Source: Clostridia bacterium | GTDB lineage: Bacteria; Bacillota; Clostridia; Oscillospirales; Acutalibacteraceae | Direction of reading: 5' to 3' | Assembly: GCA_024404145.1 (NCBI GenBank) | Contig: JAKSQK010000001.1 | Span: 1 to 64,000, forward strand | Length of the DNA: 64,000 bases | Position numbers and translations under genes: made by a program | The notes under the pieces: generated by a model | What the model was told of the DNA's origin: nothing | The model's database searches: none | What the model saw: the letters and a program-made list of their open reading frames with translations, nothing else | In this document: piece by piece, positions 1 through 6,468 of the stretch | How the letters are laid out: each line of letters starts with the position of its first letter | Numbering within the stretch: the stretch's first letter is position 1

Positions 1-52
1 CAGGGGACTGAAAATCCCCGTGTCGTTGGTTCGATTCCGACCGGAGGCACCA
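1..52 (+). tRNA. tRNA-Phe (GAA), 3' part only
   Basis: The gene is cut by the window start. The anticodon stem-loop is visible with loop CTGAAAA, giving anticodon GAA (Phe). It is followed by a variable loop, a T arm with GGTTCGATTCC and an encoded CCA at 50-52. It heads a cluster with tRNA-Gly and tRNA-Cys. Confidence 0.9.
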
Positions 53-59
53 TTTATTT

Positions 60-135
60 GCGGATTTAGCTCATCTGGTAGAGCGCAACCTTGCCAAGGT
101 TGAGGTAGCGAGTTCGAGCCTCGTAATCCGCTCCA
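60..135 (+). tRNA. tRNA-Gly (GCC)
   Basis: A complete cloverleaf. Acceptor arms GCGGATT (60-66) and AATCCGC (125-131) pair perfectly, the anticodon loop TTGCCAA gives GCC, the T loop is GTTCGAGCC, the discriminator is U and CCA is encoded. It lies 7 nt after tRNA-Phe and is followed by a hairpin terminator. Confidence 0.95.
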
Positions 136-138
136 TTA

Positions 139-170
139 GGGCACTTAAAAGGGTTTAAGTGCCCTTTCTT
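139..170 (+). terminator. Intrinsic terminator after tRNA-Phe/Gly
   Basis: An 11-bp perfect inverted repeat, GGGCACTTAAA (139-149) with TTTAAGTGCCC (154-164), is followed by TTTCTT. It separates the Phe/Gly pair from tRNA-Cys. Confidence 0.85.
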
Positions 171-183
171 AAACTTAATATTC

Positions 184-257
184 GGCACCATGGCCAAGCG
201 GTAAGGCAGAAGCCTGCAAAGCTTTTATCCCCAGTTCGATTCTGGGTGGTGCCTCCA
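184..257 (+). tRNA. tRNA-Cys (GCA)
   Basis: Acceptor arms GGCACCA (184-190) and TGGTGCC (247-253) pair. The anticodon loop CTGCAAA gives GCA, the discriminator is U and CCA is encoded at 255-257. The last two bases of the gene are the first bases of the 85-bp direct repeat described next. Confidence 0.95.
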
Positions 258-340
258 AAAATCCCTCGGACAATAGTCTGAGGGATTTTTCTTGAAGTAA
301 TAAGTAATAGTGAATAGTGAAGAAGTAAGGTGTCGGCTTT
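256..340 (+). repeat. 85-bp direct repeat, copy 1
   Basis: This segment is identical over 85 nt to 2052-2136. It starts at the CA of the tRNA-Cys CCA end and holds an intrinsic terminator, a run of GTAATAGTGAATAGTGA-like short repeats and the left arm of a GTCGGC/GCCGAC hairpin. Only this copy continues into the right arm (341-346). Confidence 0.95.
257..290 (+). terminator. Intrinsic terminator after tRNA-Cys
   Basis: AAAAATCCCTC (257-267) and GAGGGATTTTT (280-290) form an 11-bp stem ending in a T run, directly after the tRNA-Cys CCA. The same hairpin recurs at 2053-2086 as part of the long repeat. Confidence 0.85.
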
Positions 341-360
341 GCCGACAAAATATAAAACAA

Positions 361-387
361 CCGCCGACAGTTTTTGCTGTTCGGCGG
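361..387 (-). terminator. Terminator of the minus-strand XRE gene
   Basis: CCGCCGACAG (361-370) pairs with CTGTTCGGCGG (377-387) with one bulge. On the minus strand the hairpin begins right after the XRE stop codon and is followed by TTGTTTTAT. Confidence 0.8.
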
Positions 388-388
388 T

Positions 389-622
389 TTAATTATTTAT
401 CATAAATATTTCTTCAAAACTAACATGAAGTATTTCTTTTATCAAAAGAATTTCATCAGGATATAAATGTCTTTGACCGACCTCGATTTTTGCAATAGCG
501 CTTCGGGTAATATCGCAACCGCAAATTTGAAGCTTTGCAGAGAGTTGTTCTTGTGTTATATTTGCTTTTTCCCTTAGTATTCGAATATTATTGCCAATTT
601 GTCTCTCAATTATTGCATTCAT
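389..622 (-). CDS. Small XRE-family HTH regulator
   Basis: A 77-residue protein that is essentially one lambda-repressor-type helix-turn-helix: RQIGNNIRILREKANITQEQLS..., a recognition segment ITRSAIAKIEVGQRH and a closing helix. It should bind DNA as a dimer. AAAGGA precedes two in-frame ATGs (628 and 622); 622 is chosen because it gives the usual family N-terminus, but 628 is possible. It is transcribed divergently from the surface protein at 758, with an inverted repeat between them, so autoregulation and control of the neighbour are plausible (inference). Both genes lie between the two copies of the 85-bp repeat. Confidence 0.85.
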   Translation of the reverse strand: MNAIIERQIGNNIRILREKANITQEQLSAKLQICGCDITRSAIAKIEVGQRHLYPDEILLIKEILHVSFEEIFMINN

Positions 623-661
623 AAACATACAATCCTTTGCACCCATTTAAGAACAAACTTC

Positions 662-690
662 TTGACAATATTATATCTCTTTGATATAAT
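662..690 (+). promoter_or_regulatory. Sigma-A promoter of the surface-protein gene
   Basis: TTGACA (662-667) and TATAAT (685-690) with a 17-bp spacer, a perfect consensus. The predicted start falls near 697, inside the inverted repeat at 692-717. Confidence 0.85.
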
Positions 691-691
691 A

Positions 692-717
692 ATATTGCAC
701 TTATATAGGTGCAATAT
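692..717. promoter_or_regulatory. Inverted repeat over the transcription start (candidate operator)
   Basis: ATATTGCAC (692-700) and GTGCAATAT (709-717) form a perfect 9-bp inverted repeat with an 8-nt gap. It covers the predicted transcription start of the plus-strand gene and lies between the divergent XRE and surface-protein genes. It may be the XRE operator or a 5' mRNA hairpin. Confidence 0.55.
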
Positions 718-757
718 GCTACTGATATTACATAATTTATTAAAGGAGAGCAATTAT

Positions 758-2008
758 ATGAAGCGTATTTTTTGTTTTTTAGCAACACTTATTTTAACAA
801 TTACAGTTTTATCGGCAAATGTGTTTGCAGCATCTACACCTGTTAATAATAATTTATGTAAAAAATTTGACAAAACCGTTGGTAATACAATCAGCCAATA
901 TCTTGTCGGTAACAGCGTTGACATGGAACACTCTAAAATTTATGATGGCTATGGATTTGCACGATATGTTATTGATTGCTTAAAAAAAGAAATAGATTTA
1001 TCTCAGTATAAGAAGAAGCCCGACAAACAGCAAGCGCTTCCGATAACTACATATCAAATACCATATTCCGTTTTCTTTGAAAAAGCCAAAAAAATAGCAA
1101 ATTTTGACGGAGATTTCAAAAAATCTTACCTTTATAATAAAGAAAACGACTGTATAGAAATGGAAATGACCGATTTTATTGCAAATATGGGACATCCTGT
1201 TCATGTTATTGGTTATAATCATATTTCGAGCGACCACTATGTTGTTTATGCTCAAGCTATGCAAATTGAAATGAATAGTGTCGATGAAATTAAGAAAGAA
1301 TTTGCCGGATATTATGATGATGATTTAACAAATCACATTTTTTATTGTTATGACGGAAAGTATCATTTAGTTCATGAAGATTATTTTTTTATTGCTGATA
1401 TCACCTATAACAATGGCAATGTGTTTTATAATGCGTTAAAAGCGGTTGAAACATTAGGGGATATTGAATACATTAAAAAAGATGATTTGGTACAAGAGAG
1501 CAAGGTTACTGTAAATGCTGCCCAAGGAATTTTTATTTCAAATACAGATGCTTTCCCAAATGGAACAACTGTTTATGCTAAAAACATTATCAGCGGAAAC
1601 ATATATAATAAAGCAAAAACAGCATTAAGCAGAATAAATTACGAAAATTTTTTGGTGTATGACTTTTCGGCTATAAAAGATAATAAAACAGTACAGCCAC
1701 AAAAAACGGTTTTGGTAGAAATTAAATTACCAAATGATTTTTCGGCAAAAAAGATAAAAATGTACTATTTGACTAATGATGGTAAATTAGAACCTGTAAA
1801 GATTACAACGGATATCAAGACAAAAAAATCAGTTGCCGAACTAGAACATTTCAGTACATATATCATTGTAAATAATAAAAACATAACAAGTCCCAAAACA
1901 GGATACAAAAATGAAGAAATTATATTTGCAATAATTGGTTTTGTTTTTTGTATTTCCTTATTTTCTTTCTGCTTTTATATCAGAAAATCACAAATAAAAT
2001 ATAAATAG
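758..2008 (+). CDS. Secreted surface protein with C-terminal sorting signal
   Basis: This 416-residue protein has a Sec signal peptide (MKRIFCFLATLILTITVLSA, cleavage near VFA-AS). The middle region is not recognised. From about residue 245 there is a beta-rich segment of the kind seen in Firmicute surface proteins, ending ELEHFSTYIIV. The end is SPKTG, a hydrophobic stretch and a short basic tail (RKSQIKYK), which reads as an LPXTG-like sortase signal. The start at 758 follows TAAAGGAG; the reading frame is open further upstream, but that part would precede the promoter. No sortase gene is in the window. Likely role: a cell-wall-anchored protein of unknown function. Confidence 0.8.
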   Translation: MKRIFCFLATLILTITVLSANVFAASTPVNNNLCKKFDKTVGNTISQYLVGNSVDMEHSKIYDGYGFARYVIDCLKKEIDLSQYKKKPDKQQALPITTYQIPYSVFFEKAKKIANFDGDFKKSYLYNKENDCIEMEMTDFIANMGHPVHVIGYNHISSDHYVVYAQAMQIEMNSVDEIKKEFAGYYDDDLTNHIFYCYDGKYHLVHEDYFFIADITYNNGNVFYNALKAVETLGDIEYIKKDDLVQESKVTVNAAQGIFISNTDAFPNGTTVYAKNIISGNIYNKAKTALSRINYENFLVYDFSAIKDNKTVQPQKTVLVEIKLPNDFSAKKIKMYYLTNDGKLEPVKITTDIKTKKSVAELEHFSTYIIVNNKNITSPKTGYKNEEIIFAIIGFVFCISLFSFCFYIRKSQIKYK

Positions 2009-2051
2009 ACTTTCAAAAAGTATCATAATTATTTATTCAGTAGTATAACTA

Positions 2052-2136
2052 CAAAAATCCCTCGGACAATAGTCTGAGGGATTTTTCTTGAAGTAATAAG
2101 TAATAGTGAATAGTGAAGAAGTAAGGTGTCGGCTTT
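2052..2136 (+). repeat. 85-bp direct repeat, copy 2
   Basis: Identical to 256-340 over 85 nt, 1,796 bp downstream in the same orientation. Beyond position 2136 the copies diverge, so the right arm of the GTCGGC/GCCGAC hairpin is missing here. The hairpin at 2053-2086 probably terminates the surface-protein transcript. Confidence 0.95.
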
Positions 2137-2268
2137 TGGGACTTTGCAACGGCAAAAAAGAGCAATTTTATTGTAAGTTAGTTATGATTATTACAAACTA
2201 AAATAATTTTGTTATTTTTTTAACAAAAAAATGCTGTTAAAACAATAAAATTTCTAAAAGATTTACTA

Positions 2269-2297
2269 TTGAAAAATGAAAAATACTGTCATATAAT
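2269..2297 (+). promoter_or_regulatory. Sigma-A promoter of guaA
   Basis: TTGAAA (2269-2274) and TATAAT (2292-2297), 17-bp spacer, 39 nt before the guaA start. AGGAGG follows at 2324-2329. No purine riboswitch was recognised in the leader. Confidence 0.75.
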
Positions 2298-2336
2298 ATC
2301 ATAGTAAAAAGAGATATAATATCAGGAGGAAAAAAT

Positions 2337-3317
2337 ATGAATGAAAATGTACGCCCGAGTTCTATGAAGCGCATAACCGATGAATCTCTTGCAAATGCTT
2401 TCATAGACGAACAGGTTGAAATTTTGCGCAAACAAATAGGCGACAAAAAGGTATTGTTGGCTCTTTCCGGCGGTGTTGATTCATCGGTTGTTGCTGCTTT
2501 GCTTATTAAGGCGGTAGGAAAACAACTTACCTGCGTTCATGTAAACCACGGACTTCTTCGCAAGGGCGAACCCGAGCAGGTTGTCGAGGTTTTCAAAAAC
2601 CAGATGAATGCAAACCTTGTTTATGTTGATGCGGTAGACAGATTTTTGGATAAACTTGCAAATGTGAGCGATCCGGAAGAAAAGAGAAAAGTTATCGGTG
2701 CGGAATTTATTCGTGTTTTTGAAGAAGAAGCAAGAAAACTTGAAGGAATAGAGTTTTTAGCGCAGGGAACAATTTATCCCGATATACTTGAAAGCGACGG
2801 GATAAAGGCGCATCATAATGTTGGCGGTTTGCCGGAAGACCTGCAATTCAGCTTGGTAGAGCCCGTAAAATTGCTTTATAAAGACGAAGTTCGGGTTGTC
2901 GGAAAAGCATTGGGACTTCCCGACAATATGGTATATCGTCAGCCGTTTCCGGGACCCGGACTTGGCGTTCGTTGTACCGGCGCTATTACAAGAGACCGTC
3001 TTGAAGCGCTTCGTGAATCCGATGCGATTTTGCGTGAAGAATTTGCAAAGGCAGGTTTGCAGGGCAAAGTTTGGCAGTATTTTACAATCGTTCCGGATTA
3101 TAAGTCAACCGGAATTAAGGATAATAAGCGCCTATGGGACTGGCCCTGCATTATCCGTGCGGTAAACAGTGTTGATGCAACATCGGCAACAATAGAAGAA
3201 ATTCCTTATGAACTGCTTAACAAAATCGTAAAGAGAATTTTGGCAGAAGTAAACGGAATTAACCGTGTTCTTTATGATTTATCACCGAAACCTATAGCAA
3301 CTATCGAGTGGGAATAA
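2337..3317 (+). CDS. guaA: GMP synthase, ATP-pyrophosphatase subunit only
   Basis: This enzyme aminates XMP to GMP using ATP, the last step of guanine nucleotide synthesis. The 326-residue protein starts directly with the ATP-pyrophosphatase domain (P-loop LALSGGVDSS near residue 42, later ESDGIKAHHNVGGLPED) and ends with the dimerisation domain and the usual KPIATIEWE terminus. The N-terminal glutamine amidotransferase domain (about 190 residues) of ordinary bacterial GuaA is absent, and a promoter and AGGAGG sit just before the ATG, so it is not a cut gene. It resembles the split archaeal subunit. It either uses a separate glutaminase or free ammonia. Its last codons are the junction of the island downstream. 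Confidence 0.93.
   Translation: MNENVRPSSMKRITDESLANAFIDEQVEILRKQIGDKKVLLALSGGVDSSVVAALLIKAVGKQLTCVHVNHGLLRKGEPEQVVEVFKNQMNANLVYVDAVDRFLDKLANVSDPEEKRKVIGAEFIRVFEEEARKLEGIEFLAQGTIYPDILESDGIKAHHNVGGLPEDLQFSLVEPVKLLYKDEVRVVGKALGLPDNMVYRQPFPGPGLGVRCTGAITRDRLEALRESDAILREEFAKAGLQGKVWQYFTIVPDYKSTGIKDNKRLWDWPCIIRAVNSVDATSATIEEIPYELLNKIVKRILAEVNGINRVLYDLSPKPIATIEWE
3305..3317 (+). repeat. Left 13-bp direct repeat (att-like) at the guaA 3' end
   Basis: CGAGTGGGAATAA encodes the last residues and stop codon of GuaA. The same 13 bp recur at 5628-5640 beyond the restriction-modification genes. The 3' end of guaA is a known integration site for genomic islands. Confidence 0.75.
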
Positions 3318-3411
3318 TTGTAAAATAAGATTTGCCGTTAATGGGATGCTTTCGGCGACTTTCCAAGCATGAGTTTTACGTAATATATAACGCTTTGAAG
3401 GAGTCTGTCAA

Positions 3412-4560
3412 ATGAATGTTGTTTCTTTCTTTTCTGGTGCTGGTGGTTTGGATTTAGGTTATTGCTTGGCCGGTCACAGGATTATTTGGGCAAATGATTT
3501 CGATGAATTTGCTGTTGAAACATATAATAAGAATATTGGTGCTTATTTAGGTCATTGTGCTTCGTGCATTGATATTGTTACACTTTTGGATAAAGAAAGG
3601 GATGACATAGATAAAATCATACCTGATTGTGATATAATTATTGGTGGGTTTCCGTGTCAAGGATTTACAATTGCCAATTTGGCAAGAAGTATGGAAGATG
3701 ATAGAAATTTCTTATATCTTCAATTGCTTAAGGCAATTTCTGTGAAACATCCCCCTTTTTTTCAGCTTGAAAATGTAAAAGGCCTTGAAAGTATCAACGA
3801 CGGAAAAGTTCTTCCAATGATTATTAATGATTTGGAAAATGCGGGTACTATTAATTCTAAATTTTTTCCTTCAAACAGTTCGGGATATGATGTTTATTAC
3901 AATGTTATTAATGCATATGATTTTGGCGTACCTCAAAATCGAGAACGTGTAATAATTTTAGGGATAAGAAAAGATATTAAAAAAGGCACATTACTTAATC
4001 ATATCTCAAATCTTCCATTACAAAAAAACAAGCCATACAAGAGACTAATAATCGAACCTACGCATAGTGAAAAATCTATAATTAATGATAGTTTCCTTCC
4101 AAAGGACAAAATGAACATGATGTACAGTAATTGGATAACTGGAAAAGATGTACATAATATGTTTTTGCCTAATGAACAAGTGTACAAGGCATCAAATTTA
4201 AAAGATGCAATAGGTGATTTGCCACTAAATTATAGTGATGATTGCAATATTAATAACCATACTGGAAGTGCTTGTAAAGTGAAAATAAAAAACGTGGTTG
4301 GGAATAGAGCAACAAATTGGGAAAAACGAGCTCCTACGATTATGGGCAGGGGCAGTGGAACAGGTGGTCCGTTGATTCCTCCGCATCCTGCGAAGCATCG
4401 TAGATTATCTGTTCGAGAAGTTGCACGAATACAAACATTTCCAGATGATTTTGTTTTTTATGGTTCAAATTCTGCGTGTTATCGCCAAATTGGAAATGCT
4501 GTTCCGGTGCTACTTGCATACAATATTGCACTAATTTTCAAAGAGTATGAAGAATCGTAG
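3412..4560 (+). CDS. DNA (cytosine-5) methyltransferase
   Basis: A type II modification methylase that makes 5-methylcytosine using S-adenosylmethionine. The motifs appear in order: I, FFSGAGGLDLGY (residues 5-16); IV, GGFPCQGF with the catalytic Cys; VI, ENVKG; VIII, QNRERV; and X, RQIGNAVP near the C-terminus. At 382 residues it is of ordinary length. GAAGGAG precedes the ATG. It converges with the nuclease gene across a shared hairpin. With the nuclease and controller it forms a restriction-modification system carried on the island at guaA. The target sequence cannot be read from the protein alone. Confidence 0.95.
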   Translation: MNVVSFFSGAGGLDLGYCLAGHRIIWANDFDEFAVETYNKNIGAYLGHCASCIDIVTLLDKERDDIDKIIPDCDIIIGGFPCQGFTIANLARSMEDDRNFLYLQLLKAISVKHPPFFQLENVKGLESINDGKVLPMIINDLENAGTINSKFFPSNSSGYDVYYNVINAYDFGVPQNRERVIILGIRKDIKKGTLLNHISNLPLQKNKPYKRLIIEPTHSEKSIINDSFLPKDKMNMMYSNWITGKDVHNMFLPNEQVYKASNLKDAIGDLPLNYSDDCNINNHTGSACKVKIKNVVGNRATNWEKRAPTIMGRGSGTGGPLIPPHPAKHRRLSVREVARIQTFPDDFVFYGSNSACYRQIGNAVPVLLAYNIALIFKEYEES

Positions 4561-4566
4561 TAATCA

Positions 4567-4599
4567 AAAGTCAGTGAGATTTCATTTCTCACTGACTTT
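4567..4599. terminator. Bidirectional terminator between methylase and nuclease genes
   Basis: AAAGTCAGTGAGA (4567-4579) and TCTCACTGACTTT (4587-4599) form a perfect 13-bp stem with a 7-nt loop, flanked by A and T runs. It lies between the stop codons of the two convergent genes. Confidence 0.85.
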
Positions 4600-4606
4600 A
4601 ATAATT

Positions 4607-5266
4607 TTAATGTCTTCTTAAAAAATGTATCGCTTCAAGAATTTCCTCATCAGAAAATGTATAATCATCATCCACAAGTTTAGAGGCACTGTAATATAAA
4701 ATTGTTTTTCTAATTAACCGTTCATCAGTTAGCTCTTCTATACTATAGTCATCATTCTCAGATGTATTAATAAAATCGTTAAAGTTTCTACCTTTGATTT
4801 TTTTTCCGGTATCTCTTGTGGAAATCAAACACCCAGTATACTTCCCAGTTTTAACTTTGGAAGTTAATCTATGTAATTGAGTAACATAAACATTTTCTGC
4901 AAATATCACATTTGTATCAGGGTGAGGTACATAATTAATAAGTATTGCTTTTGAGTCATTTAATAGATGTGGTGAATTACAAATGGTTACTCCTGATAGT
5001 GCCCCATTTTTGCAACTTTTTACTTCAATGCCTTCAACTTTGTTATCTGAGTAATGAACAACAATATCTGGATCGGTGGAATTTGGATTTTCATTACATT
5101 CTACAATACGAATTTTGAATTTTTCTCTATTATCAAAATAAAATTGGTAAACCAACCTTTGTAACGGAATTCCAAAATTAGATCCCCTGTTAAACTTCCA
5201 GGCTTCTGGTCTTTTTTGTATTTGTTGATTGATAAAATCTCTTATCTCATTATTTGTTTGCCTCAT
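4607..5266 (-). CDS. Probable type II restriction endonuclease, PD-(D/E)XK type
   Basis: A 219-residue protein next to a C5-methylase and a C-protein-like regulator, which makes it the expected partner nuclease. Around residues 80-105 it shows TDPDIVVHYSDNKVEGIEVK, which fits the PD...(D/E)xK metal-binding core (Asp, then Glu-Val-Lys). I do not recognise the exact family. The start at 5266 follows AGGAGG with a good spacing and overlaps the end of the regulator gene by 17 nt, so the two are translationally coupled. The assignment rests on context plus the motif. Confidence 0.75.
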   Translation of the reverse strand: MRQTNNEIRDFINQQIQKRPEAWKFNRGSNFGIPLQRLVYQFYFDNREKFKIRIVECNENPNSTDPDIVVHYSDNKVEGIEVKSCKNGALSGVTICNSPHLLNDSKAILINYVPHPDTNVIFAENVYVTQLHRLTSKVKTGKYTGCLISTRDTGKKIKGRNFNDFINTSENDDYSIEELTDERLIRKTILYYSASKLVDDDYTFSDEEILEAIHFLRRH

Positions 5267-5486
5267 TATTATCCTCCTCAAAATAAATGAACAACTTATA
5301 CGCATTAATATCCAAAGCATCTGCTATTTTCTGAACATTCTCAATGGAAATATTCCTCGTGAAGCATTCGATATCACTGATATAAGTGCGGTGTAAGCCG
5401 CACAATTCGGCAAATTTCTCCTGAGAATAACCTTTTTCAGTTCTTAGCCTCCGCAAATTTGTTCCAAATACTCTTACAATATCCAT
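5250..5486 (-). CDS. C-protein-type controller of the restriction-modification system
   Basis: A 78-residue XRE-family protein with the typical controller pattern: FGTNLRRLRTEKGYSQEKFA, then GLHRTYISDIE and RNISIENVQKIADAL. C proteins first activate their own gene and the nuclease gene so that methylation precedes restriction. The start at 5486 gives a 7-nt spacing from GGGAGGG; the ATG two codons upstream abuts it. It is cotranscribed with, and overlaps, the nuclease gene. Repeated CATACKATAA elements lie over its -35 region (5525-5549). Confidence 0.85.
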   Translation of the reverse strand: MDIVRVFGTNLRRLRTEKGYSQEKFAELCGLHRTYISDIECFTRNISIENVQKIADALDINAYKLFIYFEEDNNEANK

Positions 5487-5524
5487 TGGCATACCCTCCC
5501 TTTCGTATCATTATATTACCATTG

Positions 5525-5555
5525 CATACTATAAATCTACATACGATAAGTGTAG
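5525..5555. promoter_or_regulatory. Candidate C-boxes upstream of the controller gene
   Basis: CATACTATAA (5525-5534) and CATACGATAA (5540-5549) repeat at a 15-bp offset, and CTACA-9-TGTAG (5537-5555) is an inverted repeat. On the minus strand a TATAAT (5510-5515) follows, with no good -35, so the boxes occupy the -35 region. This is how C-protein-activated promoters are built. Confidence 0.6.
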
Positions 5556-5571
5556 TTTTTGCCAAAACTAC
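5552..5571. repeat. Palindrome GTAGTTTT-4-AAAACTAC
   Basis: A perfect 8-bp inverted repeat with a 4-nt centre, next to the candidate C-boxes and near the right edge of the restriction-modification island. It may be another operator or a remnant recombination site. Confidence 0.5.
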
Positions 5572-5627
5572 TTGCTTTTATTTTTTGAATGATGTATAAT
5601 GACTTTGAGAATAGAATGTGAATTTGG

Positions 5628-5640
5628 CGAGTGGGAATAA
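5628..5640 (+). repeat. Right 13-bp direct repeat (att-like)
   Basis: CGAGTGGGAATAA, identical to the guaA terminal segment at 3305-3317. It lies just outside the restriction-modification genes and is not part of any gene here. It marks the right boundary of the island. Confidence 0.75.
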
Positions 5641-5703
5641 ATCAATATATTATTTTTTAGGAGATTTGCTTTTTGATTAAACTATGTAAACGAGAGATTG
5701 TAT

Positions 5704-5744
5704 CGTAACGGGGAAGGTTACGGTATAATAAGTCGGCCTCCCCG
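5704..5744 (+). promoter_or_regulatory. Leader with two competing stems before the acetyltransferase gene
   Basis: CGTAAC (5704-5709) pairs with GTTACG (5717-5722) around a GGGGAAG loop. That loop can pair instead with CCTCCCCG (5737-5744). A TATAAT (5724-5729) lies between, without a convincing -35. It could be a small attenuator or just a promoter region. Confidence 0.3.
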
Positions 5745-5775
5745 ATTTTCAACAAAATATAAGGAGAGGTAAAAA

Positions 5776-6408
5776 ATGAATAAAAATATTAAAATCCGTT
5801 TGGAAAAACCCGAAGATTACAGAGAAGTTGAAAATTTAGTAAGAGAAAGTTTTTGGAATGTTTACCGTCCGGGGTGTCTTGAACATTATGTTTTAAGGCA
5901 TTTAAGGAACGACCCTGATTTTGTTCCGGAGCTTGATTTTGTTATGGAAAAAGACGGCAGGATTATAGGTCAAAATGTATTTGTCAGGGCAAAAATTGAT
6001 GCCGATAACGGCAAAAGCATTCCTGTTATGACTATGGGACCTATCTGTATATCTCCCGAATTAAAAAGGCAAGGATTAGGCAAAATGTTGCTTGATTTTT
6101 CGCTTGAAAAGGCAAAGGAATACGGCTGTAAAGCAGTATGTTTCGAGGGAAATATTTTGTTTTACGGCAAGAGCGGTTTTGATTTTGCAAGTAAATTCGG
6201 GATAAGATACCATGGTCTTGGCGAGGGCGAGGACTCCTCGTTTTTCCTCTTAAAAGAACTTTGCGAGGGCTATCTTAACGGTATTAGCGGAGAGTATGCT
6301 ACTCCGAAAGGGTACTTTGTCGCTTTTCAAAATCCAGATGATTTTGAAAATTATGACAAAACTTTTCCCAAAAAGGAAAAACTGAAACTCCCCGGTCAGT
6401 TGGAATAA
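5776..6408 (+). CDS. GNAT-family N-acetyltransferase
   Basis: A 210-residue acetyltransferase that should transfer acetyl from acetyl-CoA to an amine; the substrate is unknown. The acetyl-CoA motif A is seen as MGPICISPELKRQGLGKMLL (about residues 92-111), followed by EYGCKAVCFEGNILFYGKSGF, the usual beta5 region of YhbS-like members. AAGGAGAGG precedes the ATG. It is a single gene ending in a strong hairpin that also closes the convergent MocR-type gene. Confidence 0.85.
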   Translation: MNKNIKIRLEKPEDYREVENLVRESFWNVYRPGCLEHYVLRHLRNDPDFVPELDFVMEKDGRIIGQNVFVRAKIDADNGKSIPVMTMGPICISPELKRQGLGKMLLDFSLEKAKEYGCKAVCFEGNILFYGKSGFDFASKFGIRYHGLGEGEDSSFFLLKELCEGYLNGISGEYATPKGYFVAFQNPDDFENYDKTFPKKEKLKLPGQLE

Positions 6409-6430
6409 TTTTCAAAAGAAAATTCAAATA

Positions 6431-6468
6431 AAAATAAGATATGGCACTTTGCCATATCTTATTTTTTT
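6431..6468. terminator. Terminator between the acetyltransferase and MocR-type genes
   Basis: AAATAAGATATGGC pairs with GCCATATCTTATTT around a short loop, followed by further T residues. It serves the plus-strand gene; the stop codon of the minus-strand gene lies at its edge. Confidence 0.85.

Larger units (their letters stand above)
2009..2336. other. Intergenic region between the surface protein and guaA
   Basis: This 328-nt A+T-rich gap holds the second copy of the 85-bp repeat (2052-2136), including its hairpin, which can serve as terminator for the surface-protein gene. After it come about 130 nt with no recognisable feature, then the guaA promoter and ribosome binding site. No coding sequence is seen. 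Confidence 0.8.

Noticed and set aside
599..757. Upstream extension of the surface-protein frame to an ATG at 599
   Set aside because: The consensus promoter (662-690) and the ribosome binding site at 742-749 lie inside this stretch, and the signal peptide begins only at 758.
256..2136. CRISPR array reading of the 85-bp repeat
   Set aside because: Only two copies, 1.8 kb apart, with coding sequence between them and no cas genes. No CRISPR array was seen anywhere in the window.
2137..2336. Purine riboswitch before guaA
   Set aside because: No conserved purine-aptamer core could be traced in the short A+T-rich leader, and the promoter leaves only about 35 nt of 5' UTR.
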